Positions 22,983 to 35,282 of a DNA stretch of 64,000 nt are shown one piece after another. The notes beneath the pieces were generated by a model. It did not search any database and was not told where the DNA came from. It worked only from the letters and a program-made list of their open reading frames with translations. Position 1 is the first letter of the stretch; every line of letters starts with the position of its first letter. Source of the stretch: Humulus lupulus (lineage: Eukaryota > Streptophyta > Magnoliopsida > Rosales > Cannabaceae). The translations under genes and the position numbers were made by a program. The stretch lies in the NCBI RefSeq assembly GCF_963169125.1, contig NC_084797.1, positions 102,511,868 to 102,575,867 of the forward strand, read 5' to 3'.

Positions 22983-25900
22983 ATGGTGACTACGAGAAAA
23001 TCCGCGGTTGACAAGAATGCTAGGGTCAACCCCGATACTATGATGGAAGATGCGGTACAAAACGAACCCTCGGCAGCCCAGACCGAAGGAGAAAGTACCC
23101 ACGACTCGGACTACCAAGGTGAAGACCCGACATCTCGCCAGGATCGGGTCAGTACTGAAGATACGACATACTTAGAAGACGAAGAAGAGTATGTCCGAGA
23201 CGGTTACTACAAAGACGGCTACTACTACGAGAAGGATCCAGAACTGGTCCAAGTAGCCGAAGAACTGGTGGCCACTAAGGCCAAGCTTGCTGAGCAGGAG
23301 CGCGCCTCCGAAAAAGTGCAGCGCATGATGGAGCGCCTCCAAAGCAAGTTCGGAGATCTAGGCGACTCGAACGAGGACGCCTCTGTTTTAGGTGGTGCTG
23401 ATGCCACCATGCCGGATCCAGCCGCTGCTGGACCATCCAAAGCCGCCCCTAACAAGGGCAAAGAAAAAGTAGGGGAGCCTGTGCGCACTAACGCCCCTGC
23501 ACCTCCTAAAGACGTGAATCACCAGGCCGACTGCCCCCCCCGCGCGCAGAAGGTCTCTGGCGCTCCTAAGCCCAGACGTCCTTCAGCCCCAAGGGGGCAC
23601 TCTGTGCCTAAAGGGCCCGGTGTTAAGGCACCCAGGCCTAGGGGAAGGAACAACCGCCCCAGTGATTCCGTCAACCAGGACGGTCGGGCTGCAGACACGC
23701 ACTCCGAAGATAGCTGGTCCACAGTGGACCTAAGAAGAAGGTTGGAGGCCAAGTATGAAAAGGCCAAAGGAGAAAAGGCTCGGCCTCGCGGGGATGACCT
23801 GCGAAATCATCTCAACGACAAGCTCCGGGGACGTGACCTCCCGGAGAGCGATACAAAGAGGCTCGAGGAACAGATCGCTGCCTTGACCAAGCTGGTCCGG
23901 AAGCAAAGTGGGGCCCTGTCAGACTCTGAGGAGGAAGACCCGGAACCATGTATTCGGAGGATCGCGGAAACGCCCCTCCCGGAGAACTTCAAAATGCCTC
24001 ATATAGAATTATATGAGGGGAGGACAGACCCGCGCACCCATCTAGCTAAATACAACAAGATGATGCAAGTGGCGCGCGTCAGTGAGGATGCCAAATGCAT
24101 GTGCTTCTCACTCACCCTTACCAAGTCCACGGAGGACTGGTGGAAAAGATTAGCTCCCGGATCCATCCACAGTTGGAAGGAGCTACAGTCCGCATTCAGG
24201 AGGCAGTTCATTGCTGCCCGGGACCACGACATGGAGGTTGGTTCCTTAACCAACATCAAGCAGCTACCCAATGAGAGCCTCAAAGCTTTCATTCAAAGAA
24301 AGATGGAAGCTGCTGCTAAGACCAAGGTCAGCGATGACATGAAGCTGATCGCCCTTCAATCGGGGCTTACCGTCGGCTCCCTGCTATGGGGAGAAATGCA
24401 AAGGAGATGAGCAGAAACTCTGTCCGAATTCATATCAAAAGCTCAGGGAATCATCAACCTTGAGGATGCCTACCAACAGGCCTTTGGAGTTCCCCCAGCT
24501 CCGACGCCCTCCGTGACTGCGCCGAGCTTTGCTTCGCAAGCTCCCGCACCAGCCCTCACGCTTCCAGGAGCCCAGTTCACTCCAAGCGTGTATGGGCCTT
24601 CCACGTCTGCTCAGATGCCGAGTCAAACCCATTTCTCTGGGTACGGAGCTGTACAAACCGGATATAGTATCGCTCCCGCCCCGCCGCAACCGCAAGCGGA
24701 AGGCCCAGAACAAAATCTGAGCCAATCGCGGAATAAACGAGGCGGAAGAAACTCCAACCGGGGGGACCATTCAAAGAAACCCCGGAAGAACTATGAACCC
24801 AAGTTCACGGAGTACACCAGTTTGATAGACTCACAAGAGAATGTCTATCGGGCGACCTGTAATATGGTCAACTACAGGAAGCCCCCGAAAGTGTCTCACG
24901 GAGGAAGGCGCCCGCGAGACTCCAATAAGAGGTGTGAGTTCCACGGAGACGTGGGGCACACCACAAACGAATGCCTTCAGCTGAAGGATGAGATCGAGTC
25001 CCTGGCAAGAGCGGGACACCTCGGTCAATGGGTGAGGATACCCATAATCTATCCCGGACAAGGAGTACTTCACGGAGCTGCATACTCTCCGGGACAGAGG
25101 GGGACCGCTAGCGCTCCTGGAGCCGGTCACCCCCAAGCTCCTGGATCTCAGTTCCCAGCGCTTCCTGCTCCGACCTCTCCAGCACCCATTGCCATGTTGA
25201 CTCCAGGACCCGAAAAACCATAACCGCCTGGCCTTGCTCCGCCACCGGTTGACGGACACGTGGCCACCATTTCCGGAGGACCGCACCTTGCCGGAAGCAC
25301 CCGCAACTCCCAGAAAAGGTACTTGAGGGAGTTAGAACACACCGGGGAGATGTGCGCCTTGGTTCAGTCACCTGCTCAGTGTCCCCGAATGATGGATCTT
25401 CCCATCACCTTCACGGAAGATGATGCCCGACATGTGCACTTCCCCCACAACGATCCCCTCATCGTGGAAGCCCAGATCGCCAATAAGAAGGTGTCACGGA
25501 TCCTTGTCGATAATGGAAGCTCCGTAAACATCCTCTTCAAAGCTGCCTTCCACGCGATCGGATTAACCGAGACAGATCTGATCCCATGCCCCATCCAGCT
25601 TCAGGGGTTCAATGGGGATGCACTCATGCCCTTAGGCAAAATTCAACTTCCAGTCACCCTCAGAGGAGACAACGACGCTTGTGCCTTCAAGCACTGCACA
25701 TTCGTGGTGGTCGACTGCCCCACGGTGTATAATGCCATCCTAGGCCGACCGGTCCTAATCGATGTTGGGGCCATAACCTCGATACGCCACTTATGCTTGA
25801 AGTTTCCATGCGACAACGGGCGTATCGGCACCCTCCGGGGAGACCAACGAAGTGCACGAAGCTGTTATAACGTCTCCGTCCGATCCGTCTACACGGTCTA

Positions 25901-28900
25901 GGAGGCGATTGTTACCGCACCTTTGGCAGAGGATTTACCACAGACTGGGGGTGCCCAGGGGGCATACGTTGACGAACTCGACCCTAGAGTGGGGGTCGAG
26001 AGGGCGATAGAGCCGATGGAGGAAGTTGAAGAGGTGATCCTCAACTCAGAAGATCCCACCAAAGTCATTCAGGTGGGGAAAAATCTTCCATCGGCCATTC
26101 GAGAAAAGATCGTGGCCACTGTGAAGAATAATCAGGATATCCTGGCATGGTGCCACGCTGATATGACGGGGATTAATCCTAATGTTGCGTGCCACGCACT
26201 CAACATAGACCCATCTGCAACTCCAGTTCGCCAAAAGAGGAGGCCGTTAGACCCAGTAAGGGCCGAAGCAGTCAAAGCTGAAGTGGACAAGCTGATGTCC
26301 ATAGGCTTTCTCCAGGAGTCACTCTATCCCGTGTGGTTGGCCAACCCGGTTCTGGTCCCGAAACCCGATGGGTCCTGGAGAATGTGTATTGACTTCACGG
26401 ACCTGAACAAAGCCTGCCCAAAAGACTGTTTCCCCCTTCCGCGAATCGATCAGATGGTAGACGCTACTTCCGGGTATGAACTCTTATCCTTCATGGATGC
26501 ATACTCCGGATACAACCAGATCAAGATGCATGTCGCGGACCAGGAACACACCAGCTTCCTCACGGACAAGGGTGTCTACTGTTACGTGGTCATGCCTTTC
26601 GGTTTGAAGAATGCTGGGCCGACATACCAGCGTCTAGTAAACAAGATGTTCAAGGATCAGCTGGGGAGGAACATGGAGGTGTATGTAGACGACATGTTGG
26701 TGAAATCCAAGACCTCCGGAGACATAGTGACGACCTTGAGGAAGCTTTCGCCGTGATCCGAAAGTACGGAATGAAACTGAATCCGAAGAAATGTACTTTC
26801 GGGGTCTCGTCTGGGAAGTTCCTCGGTTTCATTGTCAGCTCCCGCGGAGTGGAGGCCAACCCTGAGAAAATTAAAGCGTTCATAGATATGCCTTCTCCCC
26901 GAAAGCATAAGGATGTCCAAAGCGTTACCGGAAGGATAGCTGCTCTCAGCCGCTTCGTATCTAAGGCCACTGACAAATGTATCCCCTTCTTCAATATGTT
27001 GCGAGGAAACAAGAGGTTCGAGTGGACCCCCGAATGCGAAGCAGCCTTCCAGCACCTCAAGGAACATCTAACTCGAGCTCCCATTCTGTCCAAACCTGTC
27101 GAAGGAGAGGCGTTGTTCTTGTACTTAGCTGTGACAAAGCATGCCGTAAGTGCCGCTCTCGTCCGGGAAGACAGCCGTCTCCAGCTCCCTGTGTATTACG
27201 TGAGCAAGAGGTTACTGGACGCCGAGTCCAGATATTCAATGATCGAGAAACTCTCCCTCTGCTTGCTAATCGCTTCGCGGAAGCTAAGGCCCTATTTTCA
27301 GGCGCACACCATCAGAGTACTCACCAACCACCCTCTCCGGCAAGTCCTGCAGAAGCCCGAGTCTTCTGGCAGGTTACTTAAATGGGCCATGGAACTGAGC
27401 CAGTTTGACATCCACTACCAGCCACGTGTTTCCATAAAAGGTCAAGCTCTCGCGGACTTTATTGTGGAATGCTCAGGAATGAATGACCTCCCGGAAGATC
27501 CTGTCCCGGAACTTCCCACATGGAAGGTCTATGTAGACGGAGCCTCAAATGAAAAAGGAGCTGGAGTAGGGGTTATCCTAATTTCTCCCCAAGGACATCA
27601 ACTCTAGAGCGCCATCCGTTTCGCGTTCCCAGCATCCAACAACGAGGCAGAACACGAAGCCATGCTAGCTGGATTACAACTGGCCAGAGAAGTCGGAGCC
27701 CAAAAAATCGAAGTATACAGCGACTCCCTACTTGTGGTAAACCAAATATCCGGAGAATACCAGACGAAGGGCGAAAAAATGGCTGCCTACGTGTCTCTCT
27801 CCCGCGGCCTCCTGCAGCATTTCAAAGGCTACCGAATCCGCCAGGTCCCCCAGGACCAGAATTCACTCGCGGACACACTGGCCAAGCTTGCGACAGACCC
27901 GGAGATTGAACAATATGGCCTAGTGCCCATCGGGCACTTAGAAGCACCTAGTACTGAGACATAGAGGGTAAATGCCATCATCGACCATTCCCATTCCTGG
28001 ATAGGACCCATCCTCAGATTTCTCACCACCGGAGAGCTCCCCACTGATAAAGCTGACGCAAGAAAGCTCCAATATCAAGCTCCCCGATATGTGGTTATGG
28101 ATGGAAAGCTTTACCGAAGGGGGTTGTCCATACCCTTCCTTAGGTGTGTTGCCGAAACCGAAATCAGCACCATCATCCATGAGATTCACGGAGGCTTCTG
28201 TGGCGACCATACCTTCGGGCTGAGCCTCTCCAAAAAGATCCTTCGTCAAGGATACTTCTGGCCCACCATGAAGAAGGATTGTGTGGATTATGTCAGAAAA
28301 TGTGAGCAGTGCCAGAGGTACGCCAAGGTTCCACGAGCGCCGCCTACAGAAATTACCTTAATGACCAGCCCCTGGCCGTTCGCCGTTTGGGGCATTGACC
28401 TAGTAGGTTCCCTTCCAACTGGAAGGGGTGGAGTGAAGTATGCCATAGTCGCGGTAGACTACTTCACCAAATGGGCTGAAGCTGAACCTATGAACACGGT
28501 CACGTCTAAGAAAGCACTGGACTTTGTCATCAAGAATATAGTGTGTCGTTTCGGGCTTCCATGAAAAATTGTGTCCGACAACGGGAAGCAATTCGATAGT
28601 GAGCATTTCACGGACTTCTGTGCTTCGCATGGAATCATCAAAAGCTTTTCCGCAGTCGCCAGACCTCAAGCTAATGGACAAGTGGAAGCAGTGAACAAAA
28701 TTTTAAAGACCACGTTGAAGAAAAAACTCCAAGCATGCAAGGCTCACTGGCCGGAAGAGCTTCCGCGAGTACTTTGGGCCTATCGCACAACAGAGAGAAC
28801 TTCGACGGGGCACACACCTTATTCCATGACCTTCGGTTGCGAGGCCTTCATCCCAGTAGAAACTATGATCCCCTCTCACAGGCAGGACACCTACAACCCT

Positions 28901-29233
28901 ACCCGGAACCACGCCCTTCTCCAGGAGTCCCTGGACATGATCGAAGAGCTCCGGGAGCAGTCACAGGTCCAACTCAAAATGTACCAAGGCAAGATAGCCC
29001 GACACTTCAACACAAGAGTCAAGAGCCGTACATTCGAGGTTGGGGACCTTGTCCTACGGAGAGTATTTCCTGCTACGCAGGATCCGGGAGTGGGAGTCCT
29101 CGGACCCAACTGGGAAGGCCCCTATGAAGTCCAAGAAAAAGTGGGCCATGGGACGTATCACTTAAAGAGACTCGATGGATCTAAAGTCCCGCGCGCTTGG
29201 AACGCGGAGCACCTCCGCCGTTACTATCAGTAA
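22983..29233 (+). pseudogene. TAT-1 gag-pol polyprotein, broken
   Basis: Essentially one reading frame from ATG 22983 ([12 protein letters not shown]) to TAA at 29231-29233. In order: gag with acidic and basic low-complexity arms, gag core near 24000-24390, and a knuckle-like CEFHGDVGHTTNEC near 24930. Protease ILVDNGSSVNILF is near 25501. RT has CIDFTDLNKACPKD, DAYSGYNQIKMH and YVDDMLVKSK near 26683. The first RNase H is near 27080-27480; an extra RNase H starts WKVYVDGASNEKGAG near 27521, as in the Tat lineage. Integrase has GFCGDHTFG, WPTMKKDCVDYV, GIDLVG near 28393 and SDNGKQFDS near 28577, with its glutamate near 28685. Breaks: TGA 24408, TAA 25221, TAG 25899, TAG 27605, TAG 27962, TGA 28562, and a one-base deletion near 26720. 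The stops look like CGA, CAA and CAG codons changed by C-to-T. Confidence 0.92.
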
Positions 29234-29771
29234 GCCCCGGACTATCTAGTCGAAGGTCCTTGGTGGACGTAGAAAAAATGTAAAATATGGAGATAGACCT
29301 CCCAGCTGTAAAACACATGCCTAACAGGCTAATTTAATAAAACACGGAGAGTTTCACTCCGCTTTTACTGCATTTTTTATCCCTTTGTTCCAAGCTGCGT
29401 TTTAACAAGTGACCACGCGGTCCGGAGACGTCCGGACCCCACGCTCACTTGGGGGGGTATACATGGCTAAGGCATAGCCATACACCCCTTGAACAAAACA
29501 TAAAGAGAACACCACTTATGTGCTAGCATTGTGTTTGAAAATTTTAAATTGATTAAGCTTAGGTTGATTTGTTGCCATGAACATATTTGCATTACGTGTC
29601 ATGTGTGCATTATGTGATTATGTGAAAATTGTCATGAAAATATCTGCCATTATGCATCATGAAAATTATCTCCTGTGTAGCCCAGCGATGAACAGGACTG
29701 GAGGTTGGGGCACATTCAGAGAGCTACGCCGAAACACCCCCAACTTCCTGACAAGTCCTTCGCAGAATACT
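29234..29771 (+). other. TAT-1 region after pol
   Basis: Non-coding. It includes an AATAAAACA string near 29334 that could serve polyadenylation of sense transcripts and a GGGGGG purine run near 29449. No conserved frame. Confidence 0.5.
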
Positions 29772-30330
29772 CCGCGACCGCTGAAAGCTTTGCTTCGCAA
29801 GCTTCAGCTCCGGGTCTCATAAAGTAATGCATGGCAAGATCCGCGACCGCTGAGAACTTTGCTTCGCAAGCTCCAGCTCCGGGTCCCGCAAGGCGAGAGA
29901 TGGCAAGATCCGCGACCGCTGTAAGCTTTGCTTCGCAGGCTTCAGCTCCGGGTCTCACAAAATAATGCATGGCGAGCTCCTCGACCACTGCAAACTTCGC
30001 TTCGCAAGCTTCAGCTCTGGGAGCAAATATAATCGATCCCCCAATTACAGCAGGCCTTGCTTCGCAAAGCCCCTGCTCTAGGATCGCACATGGTAGGCGT
30101 GACGATTTCCCCGACCGCAACGAACCTTGCCTCGCAAGGCTTCATGCCAAGTCCCTGAAGTCGGCCACCGTGAGGTCCACAACAACAGTTAGTTTTGCTT
30201 CGCAAAGATCTAGCCCTAAGTTTAGCGACGCTCACCAAAAGAGCTCCCGATCCGGCGCCATCTCGCGGAATCGTATTAAGAGTTTGCCTCGCAAGCTTTG
30301 TAAAGATCGCGATGGGGAGATGGAACTGGT
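29772..30330. repeat. 69-bp tandem repeat array in the TAT-1 3' region
   Basis: Four clear copies start at 29772, 29841, 29910 and 29979 with the phrase CCGCGACCGCTG followed by GCTTTGCTTCGCAAGCTTCAGC. About three or four more degenerate copies continue at the same spacing to about 30330. Because 69 is a multiple of three, the minus strand reads through as a repeating 23-residue peptide, but no start or conservation supports translation. It lies between the convergent ends of pol and the antisense gene. Tat-lineage 3' regions are known sources of satellite DNA. Confidence 0.9.
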
Positions 30331-30752
30331 CACTTTAGGCATCCCAGCGAACGGTATAACTACAAGTCCCGGGATTGGCTATTTACCTTAGGAAAGCTGA
30401 GTACGATGAAAGAGGGAGTCTGGCCGTTGGAACCAAGAACCCTCCGTAACCTAGAAACTACGTGGGAAAAGACATAAGCCGTTGGAGCTTCAAGTTAGAA
30501 ATGCATAGGTTCTGGCCGTTGGAACCAAAACCTCATGCGCCCCTACAGCAGTTTCTACCGTATAAAAGTCTCTACCCTAAGCACAAAATTAAACAAGGAA
30601 CTCATCACAAAAGGAAAGAAGAATTCTACAATTATTACAATGAAGGCCCTGCGGATTGGATATCTGTAATGTTCCCGCAATTAAAAAAGAGTACAGGGAG
30701 CTTCGCCCCAAAGGAAAATAATTTTTTTTTTTTTACAAAGAATAAGACCCCT

Positions 30753-33700
30753 TCAAGCACTGGGGGTGGCAGCAGCTTCCACGACCGGGGTCTCGGAGAC
30801 AGCGGTTTCGACTGGGGCTGGCGGAGTCATCTCATTGGAAGGTGGAACTTCCTCACTGGCAGGTTCAGAGGTCCCCGCCTCTTCAGGATCTTCTGCCTCG
30901 AGGGCTCCAGCAGGTTCGTCAATGTTATAAGTCTGGACGAACACCTCTGGGCTTTGATCCCACGCCTGTATCTTTTCCTTCATGGCGGCGGCGTCCTCTC
31001 CCAGGTAGCCTACTACCTCCGGGTTTATTTTCCAAAGTTGGTGCATGAGGACCACGTGGGATAGATTAATCGTTCTATTCAGCACCACCTCGGCATCTTC
31101 CTTCTCCTTCAAGCGCTCCGCCTCAGAGGTCGCCAGCTTTGCCTCCGCGACAGCCAATTGAGCCCTCAGTTTTTCCAGCTCGGCCTTGGATGCATCCCGC
31201 TCTCCCTTAAGGGAATCAATCTCCTTGCGCTGCACCTTATTTTGATCCAGCAAGGATTGCTTCTCGGTCACATGCCCCCTGACAGTGAATTGCAAGGCTC
31301 CAATCTGTTTATCCTTCTCAGCGAGCCCCAACTCCTGCATAGACACGAGATCCTTGCTCCTCTTGTGATCTTGCTCCTCCTCGTGGAGCTTATTCTGAAG
31401 AGTTGCATATTCCTCGTTCTGCTTAAGGAGGAGATTATTTTTTGAGTGCAAGCGGGCATCCAGGGTATCCTTCTCCTCCCTGGCCTGGGATAGCTCTTCC
31501 TGGAGCTTGGAGTTCTTGGCCTTCAAGTCATCCGACCGCTGCTTGAACTCATTCTCCGCGCTGGCCCGGTACTCTTGATATTTGGCAAGATATTTCTTGT
31601 CCGCCTCTTCTTCAGCCGTGCGCCGGGCCTGGTTAATCTTCTCCACAGCCTCCCCCTTTATGCTCTCGACCTGTTGGGTCAGTTTCTGCTTCTCCGCCTC
31701 CAAGGCCTGACGAGCCACCTGGCTCTCCTCCAGCTGAACCAGAACTGCACCCACCTCCCGGAACGAGCGTTCCGCGATGAGAGAGGCCTGCGAGGGAAGA
31801 CAACAGAATGAGTTAAGCAGAACCAAATGTACTAAGACAAATGATCCCAGAACACAACAACTGACAGCTTACCCCTGAAAGTTGCTGCTTTATGGCGTGT
31901 GTCAGCAACAGCGGGTCCTTACTGCTACTGATGGCCCATTTATCAGAATTAAGCTCGCACAAGCTCAGGGCCATGTCCTCCATCATCTCCGCTCCGAACG
32001 GCGCCAACGCACGTCCGAGCCTAGGCACCAGCCTCTTCTCCAAGGCTGGGCCATCCAAAACCGCTCCAGCTGGGTGAAGGGATCTCACCCCTTCTGCCAG
32101 CTCAGCTCTCTTCACGGCAGACAGGTTGTCTGCCCTTCCCTTAGTAACAGCCTTCTCGGCCTCCAACCGCCTCCTCAAAAAATTATCAGCTCGTCTTACA
32201 CCCTCCAGGAGGGCAGCGGGGAAACGGGTTGGTTTCTGAGGGAAGTGGAATTTCAGGCCAGGCTGAGGAAGGCTTGTTTGTTGAGAAAGTGGAAGAGAAA
32301 GAGCAGAAGGAGACCCCGAAATGGTGGACTCCCTCTGGACTGGAGGAGGTAGACGGGGTATTAGGGACGGTAGCGAAGACACTACTGCCCCGGTTTGGTG
32401 TTGCTGCTGATGTTGCTGTTGTTTTTGCTGCTGCTGTGGCGGTGTTGATTGTCTTTGTTGTTGTTGTTGTTGTTGCTGCTGTTGCTTCTGCTGTTGGGGT
32501 TGTGTTTGCCGCTGGGTGGTGGTAGTCTGGAGGGGACTGCGCGCAGCCCGGAGGTCTCCATCACCTCCGGGAGAAGAATGTCTAAGGCGTTTCTTCTTGT
32601 CGCCCTCAGCCTCTCCTCCGGGGCGCTTGCTCACCCCGGCCATCTTCGCGGGGAACACAGGACCTTCCCCCTCGCTGCTACTACTCGAGACCACCATGTT
32701 CTCGGAAGGCCCCTCGACAGGAGGCTTCTCCACCACGGGCACGATTGCCCTCTCCACCACCAGAGACCCTTGCGCCTCGCCACTTGTTTTCTTGGGTGTG
32801 GTAGCTTTACCTCCCCAACCAGCTCCGGCCTTTCGTCCTTTCCCCTTGGGCGGGTCTTGGCTGGTGGCGGCCTTCTTGATAAGTGAGGTAGCTCTCCCCA
32901 ACATCTTTGCCTCGGGGTGTTCTGCAAGAAATGTACGAAGCAAGATTAACCAACCAGCAAGCGATGTGAAAAAAAAAAGATAAGCAGAAAACAAAACAAG
33001 CCACAACATAAAAGCACAAACAAGTCCACCAGCAGGGAACAAGAAACAAAAAAGAAAAGTTCGAGAAGGAAGACCATGCACGAGAAACGTGGATGGCCTT
33101 CCCCGAGCAAAACAAGACACCGCTTCCTGCTCCAGGAAGCTCCTGTACTCCTTGAAGTCCGGGAATGACATGCTGAGGGAAGAAGGGTCAACCATGGTGA
33201 CACCTTCTGGCAGACTACCGTCACTCAAACACCCGAGGAGCTCATCTACCCTATCACAATATCTGTCGAAGGGTATCCTACGCGGATCTAGCCTAAGGAA
33301 ACGAGGATCGAACCCCATCTGAGAAGTTCGGGAAACCTCAGATAGGCTGGGGGTGTGGATCAATCGAAAGCTAGTCTTACCTTTCCCGGAGGTACCAGCT
33401 CCCGGAGTCCCTTCATTGGGGTAAGCTGCGGCGTGGTGAGCCTCGATTTCTTCTTCCTCCGACTGGGGGTCGGGGAACCTCTCCACCCTACTGGGGGATA
33501 AATTATTCTCGTCCTGGGCCACCTGGCAGATCACCTTGGACAGCTCCAGGGCAATCTGTTCCCGGACGTTAGCTGACACCTGACTTTGCCCTCTGCCACT
33601 CACTGGCTCAATATTTTGGAAAGAGGAGAGTAGCCCATACTCCCTCAAAGATTCGGTGGTCACAAGTCCTTCCACCTTCAGCTCTTCCTCCGAGAGCCCC

Positions 33701-35001
33701 TCGTAGAAGTTTGACCTCCTTATCATCTCCGCACAACGAGGTGTCCGCGGGACGGCTTCTGCAAAATCCAAACACGAGTGTTAGAGATCCTCCCGGAAGG
33801 CAGACCAAACGTGAAGAAACAAAGTTAGAAAAGAAAGGAAGGAGCACTTACCAGGGACTTTGAAGTCCAAAGACAAAGCTGGCACCCTCTTCAATGGGAA
33901 GCCAGTCGTTAGGAACCAGTACTCCCGGAGATCTGGAACCCTCGCGGTATGACATGTGGGACACATCACGTCCGGATACCTCTCCAGCCTATAAAACCCC
34001 ACCTTGTCTGCATGGCCTCTCATGGGCTGAGACTTCAGCCCATAAAAGTATAGCACCTCCTCCGGGGTAGGGGCCTCCAGGTCTCGGGACTTGCAAAAGA
34101 TATACCACCCCGCTAGAAGCTTGTAGCTGGGGGGAATCAACTGGAAGGGGGCAATCCCCGCCTTCACGCAGAAGTTGGCAAAATAACTTCTTAGGGGCAA
34201 ATGTGACCCACACACTATGTGTGCCCAGCTCCAGGCACCAAAACCTTCGTGACTCTGGCTGGCAGACTCACCCAGCACCGACAGGCGGTGCCACATCAGG
34301 CCTGGGATGTTCTTCAGGCCTGCCTCTGAGGAATATAGCTCCAGCATGCCATAGTTCCTGAACAGGTTCGGCTTCTGGTCCATCTCCCAGATGGAACTGT
34401 TGATAGTCGGTGGGCTAGCCGCGGCCACCTTAGATTTTGCTTTCCCCTTTGCACCGGCAATAGGGGAACCTTGCTCCTGGGCAGTTTCAGCCTCTACCGC
34501 AGCGATGATTTGTTCCTTTGAGGTGTTCGTCACTGATCAAAAGAAACAAAGAAGAAAACACTCCAAGCAGTCAGCACCCTTGTCATACCCTAACGGTATT
34601 AAAGGCGTCGGGGAGACCCTCCCCGAAAACTGCTTGGAGAGGCTCCCACCGAGTTTGCCGAGAGGCTGGCACCATGCCACCCGGAGGACAGCAAGGAACC
34701 AGATTCAAACTTCGAGCCTAAGCCCGCCGAGAGAAGTGTTTTCCCAGGGGAAGACACCCTAAAGGTGTTCACGCTTATGCCCTAAAATAACAAACCAGAA
34801 CAGCACAAGCAGACGAGAAACAACTTTCCAAAAGCAAATCGTCAAAGCATGCAAAGAAATGACTTATTGACTCGCATCAGTCACATGCCTATCAAAGCCC
34901 TATTCACGCATGCATAAAGATGACACCGGCAGAAAACTCAACCCTAACAACTACCAACAATCTGAGGTTTAGAAGAAAAAAGCAAAGTAAAAATACTTAC
35001 T
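30753..35001 (-). CDS. TAT-1 antisense spliced gene (gypsy-type transposon-domain and coiled-coil protein)
   Basis: Inferred CDS: last base of a leader exon (35001), exon 1 34532-33852, exon 2 33758 to about 33099, exon 3 32921-31873, exon 4 31787-30753, about 1,141 residues. Introns: 35000-34533 (GTAAGT donor, pyrimidine-rich acceptor ending GATCAG), 33851-33759 (GTAAGT, TTTTGCAG), 33098-32922 (acceptor TTCTTGCAG, donor unclear) and 31872-31788 (GTAAGC, CTCGCAG). The frames agree across every junction. The ATG is formed by splicing A to TG. Residues 50-200 include LPLRSYFANFCVKAGIAPF, resembling the Pfam 'putative gypsy type transposon' family. There follow an acidic, low-complexity part with polyglutamine (residues about 580-620), then a coiled coil (about 800-1040) rich in E, K and Q heptads, and a proline-rich tail. 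No in-frame stop. The exon 2 donor position reads GG instead of GT; retaining that intron also keeps the frame. Function unknown; antisense ORFs are known in Tat elements. Confidence 0.75.
32400..32530 (-). repeat. CAA/CAG (polyglutamine) microsatellite in antisense exon 3
   Basis: On the minus strand, mixed CAA and CAG codons give a Q-rich segment of about 40 residues interrupted by P, R, H and K. The plus-strand frames full of leucine or valine over this region are shadows. Confidence 0.85.
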
Positions 35002-35255
35002 GGTATTCGAGTAGTTGAAGATTGAGGGAGTAACCGAGTCACTGCACCGCACGAACACGTGAAGTAAAGGCTGCAAAGACAAGCAACGATTCAAACCTAG
35101 AACTACGGCGATCAAACCTACTGCCTAATCGAAAGAAAAGTTTCTGGATTCATTACCAAAAGAAGTGGCGAATTCGAAGGAAAGGAAGCTTGGAAGCTTG
35201 AGAGTTCGAAGATTTGGGAATCTGAGAATCCGAAAGCTCGAGAATTTGAAAGCGT
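35002..35255 (-). other. Probable leader exon of the TAT-1 antisense gene
   Basis: Lies between the minus-strand TATA box and the GTAAGT donor at 35000. It is pyrimidine-rich on the minus strand (CT and TTC runs), with no open frame carried into exon 1 before the split ATG. The exact start site is inferred. Confidence 0.5.
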
Positions 35256-35282
35256 AAAGAGGAAGAAAGGTCCGTTCCCTCG

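Noticed and set aside
29716..30238. 23-residue repeat protein on the minus strand of TAT-1
   Set aside because: A by-product of the 69-bp array (divisible by three); there is no supporting start, splice site or homologue.
29772..30330. CRISPR-like array
   Set aside because: Units are contiguous and degenerate, without unique spacers, and the DNA is plant nuclear.
32229..32886. Plus-strand frames rich in valine, alanine and leucine
   Set aside because: Shadows of the polyglutamine exon on the minus strand.
32920..33115. Hydrophobic, membrane-like segment in the long minus-strand frame
   Set aside because: It is translation of a pyrimidine-rich intron ending in TTCTTGCAG. TAT-2 has an intron at the same place and phase.
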